This document shows positions 58,501-64,000 of a DNA stretch of 64,000 nt, piece by piece. The notes under the pieces are model-generated. The model had not been told where the DNA came from and did no database searches. It saw nothing but the letters and a program-made list of their open reading frames with translations. Origin of the DNA: Cylicocyclus nassatus (lineage: Eukaryota > Nematoda > Chromadorea > Rhabditida > Strongylidae); contig CATQJL010000001.1 of the NCBI GenBank assembly GCA_958299035.1, forward strand, positions 47,122,444-47,186,443, in the 5' to 3' direction. The position numbers were made by a program, and so were the translations under genes. The first letter of the stretch is position 1; each line of letters starts with the position of its first letter.

Positions 58501-61380
58501 GGTAAGGATCATTAACAGTATTTGCAATAACAGGGAAATGCGGCACTGGCAAATAGTGCAAAATCTTCGTCGACTTTTACAGTCATCAAATTCAAACCGC
58601 TATCGAGAATTGCGAGTATATTTCGTAGTTTTTTTTTATAGATTGCCTCTCTGTTGCCTCGCACCTACCGACTTCTTATTGTTAGCTGCTTTTCATAATT
58701 GTGCTTTCATAGATCATGAATGATTTGGCTACAAAATCGAGAATGAAAGGTGGTTTCACTATGTTGATCATCTTTAAAACTGAGATGAGTCACCTTATAA
58801 TGAGCATAAGCTGGTTTTCCGTGCGATAAGCTGGGCTTCAATCATGCATTGCCCTCTCCCTGGATAGGATAAAAGACGAATTGTTGTGCAGAAATTGTTG
58901 GGTTAGTCGTGAGAGAGGTGTCTTGTAAACCGCTACATGTGCTTGCCGGGTCGCGATACGTTTTCCGATGCGAACTTTTGCGAGTCGAAAATCAGTCAGC
59001 TAACTATCTGTTGAAATTGTGCGTCGACTAAAGACCATGTTCAGATGTAAATGCATCAAGTTAAACTGGAAAAAGATTACTGGCTTTCTGGAGTGCCTCT
59101 GTTTTTTTCTTTCGCTCTTTTATCCTCATAAAATCAGATTGAAAATTCTCGCACTCTCTTTAAATTCTTGAAGCCTGCAATGAGTGTTGAGAGGAAAACT
59201 TTGAATAAAGCATGTCCTAAAACGGTTCAAATATCCTCTCAGTGCTTTCATGTAAACATTCTACCACTTCCCTTTTAGCCATGGCTCTCTAGACGGAATA
59301 ACAAAACATTTTCAACATTCGACACACTATTGTTCTTGAGTCGTTTGTTTCCCAAAACAGCTAGAAAGCAGAATGAGGTGAGGAGTGTAAGCAGTGTTGG
59401 TTCTAAACTACTCTGCTATTTTGGAAAGATCAATTATACAGGGTTTCCAAAAAAGTATGGAATATTTTCGACCATAGCTCTTTCCCTCTCTCTCTGAAAA
59501 GTTTCCTTGGGTCTTTGGAAAATGTGGACTGGCTTCAGCTCAAACCTGCAGCACTGAAAACCTGCAGCACTGAACGAATCACGCCTGTCGTACTGTAGGA
59601 TTACGGTAAGAACTTCCAGCAAAATGGCGTCATAGCAAATCAGCTCTATTTCACAAAAACCCAAACCGCCCAGTTTTTGTGCTGGGACCACTGTTTTTAG
59701 GAAATAACTTTGCAGAGCGGTTCAGATGTCACAGTCAAATTTCCGATGAATTCGGGAAACCCTCGCCATGGTAACCTGTTTTCTTTTGAGCTAAAGCTCA
59801 TATGTGAGATCAGTAATACTAATTAACCTATATCAAAGTTTCCGGTTTTGCTGAACAATTATGATTTCTCGGGGCAATACATGCTTTCATTGGCGCAAAA
59901 CTTTTGCAGAAGTTCTACCGTATCCTGCAGTTATGAAGAAGAACGATGATCCGCTTTCTATTGCAAATCTAATAGAATCAGTACTTCGATATGCCTAACG
60001 ATCCACGTAAGCTGTTGAGACAATTGAGCTATTAGCGATCAGGCGTTTGACACAATATTTTGGGAACCCGTAGAGAATGGGTTTAAAGAAGAAAAGCTTG
60101 GGAAACCGCTTGATAGCTCCAATAAAATATCACTTATGTCTGGTGAAGAAAATCAAAACCATATTCATTTTTATTGGTTACATGTTGAAGCACCACTTTA
60201 CGGGCATCCGGGGTGAGGGGGAAAAGGTCTGGAGAGTAGATACTTGATTTTTTGGATAACGCAACAGAAGGTCAGCCTGGATTCTGCAGCACTATGCCTG
60301 GTTCTTAGCTATAGCTGCTACTTATATAGAGCGTTTACCAAACCCATCCGTGCCAGATAAGCCACAGAAAAGGGCAAGGAATTACTCCTCACAGCTTGAA
60401 ATGAGAGCGTCTACATTTGATCTCCTGTTTTAAGAACTAGCGTCACTTCTCATGCTCTTAGAAGTAGACAGGTCTGTCTAGACAAGAACAATGATAGATG
60501 GCAACAAAAGATTGCAGGGTGGAGGAGTATAACAATGTTAGCTTTTAGAAGCTTATTATTAACTCTTAAGAAGAATGTACTCATTACGACCTACTATATA
60601 GTTGAAGAGCCATTTTGTTAGATGTGCAATTTTCTGAGGCTGGAATTTGCTTTATCAAGGTGAGCAAGGAAAATCAGTTATTCTCTCAGGTTACTTCAAA
60701 CCTGCTTGTTTCATGAAGATAAATAAAAAACTAAAAATGGGACAAGAAAGAGGATAACCCCGCAACTGAGGAATTTTTTTCCGCTTCAAAGATTATGCCG
60801 CTGGTATTTTTTATCTGTAAAACATAATAGCCGGCTGTTCTTAACCGTCAGTATCCAAGAAACGAAGTCGGCCATAGAAAGAAAGAAATGAGGGGATTTT
60901 TGATAATGATATTAGCTCATACCTTAGCGCATGTGCATTCCTTGAAAGGACAGATTCGTTTGTGTCCCTTTAGTCGCGACTTGCGACCATGTTGCCCGCA
61001 TTTCTGGCAGTTCGGTACACGTTCTAAAACAACTATATTAGCGGTGAACAAACCGGCGGCTTAACCTGCAAAAATACTGAAAATAATTTAGAATTTGGGC
61101 TTAAGTAAATCTCAGTCGCAAATAAAATGGTAATCAGTGTTATTTATTCGTTGACAACAATATGCTTTCTTGAAGGACCATCCTTCTCAAGTATTTCAGT
61201 TTTACGGTCCAGTTCTCTGTCCCCCTCCCACCCTCCTCCCTCTCCCTAGAACAACGTCAGCGCTTGCGATAGTCAAGAATAGTTGCAAAGCTATTTGCAA
61301 TGCCTCAGGGACATGAACAACAATTGTTGTTTACCAGCGATTTCAATAATGTTCATTGCGAAACACGGTGCTGGCCACAT
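52152..61380 (-). CDS. DM-domain (doublesex/mab-3 type) transcription factor, 4 exons
   Basis: Whole-gene entry; coding parts are 61335-61380, 60923-61023, 54983-55160 and 52152-52549 (minus strand), 723 nt including stop, 240 residues. Seen: an N-terminal DM zinc module at about residues 17-60 with both intertwined sites complete (C21, C24, H36, C40; and H27, C45, C47, C50), then a basic helix of the [11 protein letters not shown] type (about 62-73). The rest is a low-complexity Ser/Pro/Ala-rich tail with no second DM or DMA domain recognised. Family knowledge: DM proteins bind DNA in the minor groove and control sexual differentiation and neuronal or tissue identity. Inference: a nuclear transcription factor of the nematode dmd group; I cannot say which orthologue. 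Every intron is GT-AG and every junction keeps frame. Introns 2 and 3 are 5.76 and 2.43 kb and contain transposon relics. The domain call is firm; exon 1 and the 3' end are less certain. Confidence 0.9.
52550..54982 (-). other. DM gene intron 3 with a perfect palindrome
   Basis: A 2.43-kb GT-AG intron. It holds the 28-bp-arm palindrome at 54556-54613. The open frames on both strands in 53.5-54.6 kb show no recognisable domain and overlap each other, so I treat them as chance. Confidence 0.6.
54556..54613. repeat. Perfect 28-bp inverted repeat, 2-nt spacer
   Basis: Arms 54556-54583 and 54586-54613 are exact reverse complements separated by AC. In RNA this would be a 28-bp perfect hairpin with almost no loop. 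It lies in DM gene intron 3. No target duplication is seen around it, so it looks like a snap-back duplication rather than a classic MITE. Confidence 0.85.
54983..55160 (-). CDS. DM gene exon 3 (last zinc ligand and recognition helix)
   Basis: A 178-nt exon between a CATTTCCAG acceptor (ending 55161) and a TTAT|GTGAGT donor (starting 54982). It opens with TGT, the eighth zinc ligand (C50), then [19 protein letters not shown], the conserved C-terminal half of a DM domain. The rest (about residues 74-108) is Ala/Gly/Leu-rich. It leaves phase 1: the single T joins AT in exon 4 to form a Tyr codon. Confidence 0.92.
58255..58453 (-). mobile_element. One arm of a CAGGGTGTCC fold-back element
   Basis: Read on the minus strand from 58453 it begins CAGGGCGTCCAAAAGAAAGT and continues with the family's inner blocks, including the GGATTACCGTA-like motif near 58300. 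No matching second arm was found nearby, so this is a truncated copy within DM gene intron 2. Confidence 0.5.
59439..60070. mobile_element. Fold-back element, CAGGGTGTCC family, TA duplication
   Basis: It starts CAGGGTTTCCAAAAAAGTA after TA (59437-59438) and ends with the reverse complement form TTTTGGGAACCCG before TA (60071-60072). Both arms carry the family's inner block (GTAGGATTACGGTAAGAACTTC on the left, its inverse around 59910-59940). No transposase is seen. The TA duplication and ends suggest a Tc1/mariner-type non-autonomous element. It sits in DM gene intron 2. Confidence 0.65.
60923..61023 (-). CDS. DM gene exon 2 (first seven zinc ligands)
   Basis: A 101-nt exon (AA plus 33 codons) between a TTTTAG acceptor ending at 61024 and an AAG|GTATGAG donor starting at 60922. 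It encodes [12 protein letters not shown], continues through LKGHKR and ends ECTCAK. This is the front of the DM module: C21, C24, H27, H36, C40, C45 and C47 in protein numbering. Too short and without an ATG, so it does not appear as a stand-alone ORF. An alternative acceptor (TTTTTGCAG) further upstream would put a TAA in frame, so the TTTTAG site is preferred. Confidence 0.93.
61024..61334 (-). other. DM gene intron 1 with G-quadruplex-like tract
   Basis: A 311-bp GT-AG intron. On the coding (minus) strand, 61246-61221 reads GGG-AGA-GGG-AGGA-GGG-T-GGG-A-GGGGG, five G-runs with loops of 1-4 nt. This fits the usual quadruplex rule and would lie in the pre-mRNA. Nothing else is recognised in it. 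Confidence 0.6.
61335..61380 (-). CDS. DM gene exon 1 (predicted start exon)
   Basis: A 46-nt exon: ATG at 61378-61380, fifteen codons and one extra G, followed by a GTAAAC donor at 61334-61329. The extra G joins AA at the start of exon 2 to give GAA (Glu) immediately before the DM-domain Arg-Val-Pro, so the phase fits exactly. An in-frame TGA lies a few codons upstream, making this the first Met in frame; a second Met (codon 9) is an alternative start. No strong trans-splice acceptor was seen just upstream. The exon was chosen because exon 2 has no in-frame ATG of its own. Other upstream exons cannot be excluded. Confidence 0.58.
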
Positions 61381-63911
61381 CGTGCGATGAGCTCAGCTGA
61401 AGCGAGTCCACCTGTATGACTCACTTACACACACCGTTACTGTAACCTAAGAGCAAAGAATAGGTATTGCACTTCCTTTTCGCGTGAAACAGTCCTTTAA
61501 TAACTTGCCCTTTTATAGAATTGCTTTGATTGAGAGTGTATATCGGGGAAATTGGATTATAAATCAAACCCATTAAGCTCTGCAGAAAGGGTAAAGAATA
61601 ACGACACTATCAGAAAAGTTCATCATGGTCTCATCGTTGACGATTTGAGGGCTAAGATCGAGTCTAGAATGGCACGAAGTTACGAGCAACTCAACTTCTT
61701 CAAAGTATTTGAAAGACTATGCAATACTTATGGAGTGATGATAAAACCAGATTGGAACTTGATTTTTGCACTTGGATAGAATTCTTTGAAAGGGCGCTAA
61801 AAATGTTGCCGTGGGTAATAAAGAGAAATTGCTGTGATAGATAAGGAAATAAGACATAAATTTTTCTGATAGAGTCATGACTATAAACTCCTTGGAAGAT
61901 AGTATATATATATCAGTATAGTATATATATAGTATATATCACTTTTGTTTCTGTAGCTCGATTGCGATTTCATCGGATCACACTAGCACTTCCGGCATAA
62001 TTTCATACAATCTACATTGACGAGTACGCTAATATTCCTGAAAATTAGGTACTGGGAAATTTGACGCAAAAGGATTTTATTTATTCTTTTCCTTTTTGCA
62101 ATCTGATAAATTATATTAAGGGACATCACAATTCTCAAACCCTGAGTAGGTTTGTTAACACTTCAATAATTCAGCGCTAGTGAAAAACTGTCTTTGAATA
62201 GTTAGAATAGGATCATGCAGTATGAACTCCAAAGTCCGAAATAAAGTTTGGGGCGTTTTACGCACTTTAGCAGCGCGCTACTCATTTTGTTCAGTAGTAT
62301 AAACTAGTGAGATTACGGTAATCATACAGTAAGATCTGCACAAAATCGAAACAATTGAGACATGCAGAACTTTGAGCTTATATAATCCTTCCTACAGTAT
62401 TCTGAAAAGTCTGATTTTTTCTGAGTAATCATTCATAGCATAGTCGAGCCGTTTGGGGAAAATCGTGAGCTGCCAGAGAACATTAGACTTGTTTAGGAGA
62501 TATGTCCCAACAGGAATTTTGGAAGCTTGGGTTAAATGGTATTTGCATGCATTGACGTACTGGAATAGCTCGGATTGTCCTGGTCGAAGACGCTTTTGAG
62601 CGCTGACAGCGACAGTTCGAAGGGTTTCGGGTAGAAGCCGAGTTGGGTCATTGGCGGATTCGAGAACGGTCAGTTCGCGGCCCGAGTGCTTCCTGCAAGC
62701 GGCTCACAACACCCCGGGCGACCCCTCCCCCTTCACTTCTCGGCCCCGCCCCTCTCTTCAGCAAAGCACAACACGGCAACGTCTCCGAGCAGGCCATCGT
62801 CCCTCGGCTGCACGGCGTCTGCGAGTGCACACAGCGTGCGCGATCTGACGGCGTGCTCGCTCTGCGCACTCGCGGCCCGGCGCGATGCCTCGCGGCTACA
62901 TTGTGATGGCGCCGGCCATGTTTTGCAACTCTGCTGCGAAACGCGATGTTGTTTTGCTTATGAATTGATCTCCTCCCCCAACGAACAGCTGTACAAATCG
63001 GCTGTAGTCAGCCCATGAGGCGTGACAAACACTCATAGCAATGGACTAGAAAATGCTCCGGAAGTGCAAGATTTCAGTGAGGAAAGTGCACCGTGCCAAA
63101 TGACCTCGTCTTGAAAGTTTTGTTTTGCTAACCTTGCTTATGCAGTAGTGGTAGCGTATCAAGTAGTGTGGAAGTTGCTGCGTCAGCCAAATATGAAGAA
63201 TGTTAAATGATGGGTACCGAATTTATTTGAACTGAGATTATCTTCGAGAAGTAGCCTTATTGGAAGGTCGATGCCGAATAAGCCTTTCTATGATAATATT
63301 TTGTAACTACGACTTGTGGATAGTTTCACTGTACTTCTACATTGGAAGTTACAGTTTACTACAAATTAAAACGTTTCTGAAGCTGCTTCGGGGCAGTTTC
63401 GTTATGAGATGGAACTTTCTTCCCAATTCACAACGGGATTCAAGGTTAACAGTTTGTACAATTCATATGATTGTGGGTCAGTGGGGGTGGCTCCACATCA
63501 CTGCAATTCACATTCTTCCATCACTCTGAAGCAGTGTAGGATCGAAGAGGGGGGGGGGGGGAGAGGAAGGGTCGCCTTCAACTTTGACTTAGGCTGTCTG
63601 TCTAAGTCATGAAAACGTGAAAGTGATGTGCCAGCAAGTTTACGACAGTTTTGTAAACATGAATTTCCGTCCTTTTGGAGATTTTTTCTCTGTCTCTTTT
63701 CTTCTCTTTCTCTCCTATAGTTTTTCAAGGATGTATTCTGGCATTGTACGTCCTCTGTCGACAGTGTTGTCTAGCGCCTCCAAACATACGGAAAGAAGTT
63801 TAGAATATCAAAAAGTCTAATCTCTCCAAAATTCTTCTTTGCAGATGGCGTAGAAGTGATAAAAAAATGAAACTTTTTCGAATTTTTTCGAAAAGTTTCC
63901 TTATTGAATCT
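61381..63911. other. Upstream region of the DM gene
   Basis: Contains the GC-rich block at 62640-62900, a TATATA-rich tract near 61905-61940 and a poly-G run near 63549-63562. A GATTACGGTAATC motif near 62313 resembles the inner block of the CAGGGTGTCC fold-back family, but no termini were found. No other gene supported. Confidence 0.45.
62640..62900. promoter_or_regulatory. GC- and CpG-rich block upstream of the DM gene
   Basis: About 260 bp is strikingly GC-rich with many CpG dinucleotides, while flanks on both sides are AT-rich. It lies about 1.3 kb upstream of the predicted start codon. Several frames are open on both strands, as expected from GC bias; none shows a recognisable domain or a good donor in the phase needed to join exon 2. 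A promoter/enhancer, an unrecognised exon, or a GC-rich repeat all fit. The regulatory role is inference from position only. Confidence 0.3.
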
Positions 63912-64000
63912 TCTTATATATAAAGCTGAATGTCTGTTTGTATGTCTGTATGTCTGTCTGTGTGTACGTATGTTCCGAATAGAAAATTCCATTTTGTGAA
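63912..64000 (+). mobile_element. Helitron 5' end, cut by the window edge
   Basis: TCTTATATATAAAGCTGAAT, a TGTTTGTATGTCTG microsatellite and GTTCCGAATAGAAAATTCC match the 5' ends of the other Helitron copies. The 3' end lies beyond the window. The base before TC is T rather than A, so the exact start may be two or three bases earlier. Confidence 0.7.

Larger units (their letters stand above)
55161..60922 (-). other. DM gene intron 2 (5.76 kb) with transposon relics
   Basis: The intron splits the DM module between ligands C47 and C50. Inside it are a fold-back element at 59439-60070, a one-armed relative at 58255-58453, and a fragment at about 57535-57610 resembling the end of the 8137-8881 element (shared ATAGAGCAAA...CAAGCTCT pattern). 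A GC-rich patch with tandem GAGCTGC lies near 57130-57150. No further exon with DM or DMA similarity was seen. Confidence 0.7.

Noticed and set aside
62648..62869. Minus-strand frame in the GC-rich block as a DM gene first exon
   Set aside because: No good GT donor in the phase required by exon 2, and both strands are equally open because of GC bias.

Overview
This is a piece of a nematode nuclear genome, most likely a clade V (strongylid-like) worm. It is AT-rich and intron-rich, with very little protein-coding sequence and many inverted-repeat transposable elements. The organism is inferred from the only convincing gene: a DM-domain (doublesex/mab-3 type) transcription factor with short exons, large introns and TTTCAG/TTTTGCAG-type acceptors. 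Most long open frames in the window are chance frames or frames through repeats. I had no alignment tools; repeat boundaries and matches were read by eye.

Gene: the minus-strand DM gene occupies 52152-61380. Four exons (61335-61380, 60923-61023, 54983-55160, 52152-52549) join with matching phases into a 723-nt reading frame of 240 codons plus stop. The DM zinc module is split by a 5.76-kb intron between its seventh and eighth zinc ligands. Exon 1 is tiny and predicted only from phase, donor and start codon. A GC-rich block (62640-62900) lies about 1.3 kb upstream, and intron 1 carries a G-quadruplex-like tract on the coding strand.

Mobile elements fill much of the rest. (1) Seven copies of a non-autonomous Helitron (A|TC...CTAG|T, CGGC-GGA-GCCG hairpin near the 3' end, TGTC/TGTA microsatellite near the 5' end) lie at 2043, 28426, 29405, 34200, 35047, 37407 and 63912. 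Four of them are internally palindromic: they keep correct, different Helitron ends but fold back on themselves. (2) Large fold-back elements with TA target duplications are at 20682, 27144, 32831, 37058 and 59439, with related ones at 8137, 17304 and 58255. (3) TTAA-flanked MITEs are at 4129, 7206 and 40734. (4) A Harbinger-like MITE with TTA duplications is at 6121. (5) A decayed minus-strand LTR retrotransposon spans 8992-14707, with gag-like fragments and a DSG protease. (6) A solo LTR at 31112-31833 has a 5-bp duplication. (7) Several short perfect hairpins are present, including a 28-bp-arm palindrome at 54556-54613.

Region by region: 1-8.9 kb small MITEs and fold-backs; 9.0-14.7 kb the LTR element; 14.7-27 kb mostly unassigned, with three fold-back clusters; 27-38.9 kb the densest transposon zone; 38.9-51.9 kb mostly unassigned with small MITEs; 52.1-61.4 kb the DM gene; 61.4-64 kb its upstream region and a truncated Helitron at the window edge. 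The elements do not form a pathway with the gene, but the number of long inverted repeats means that read-through transcripts here would form extensive double-stranded RNA.
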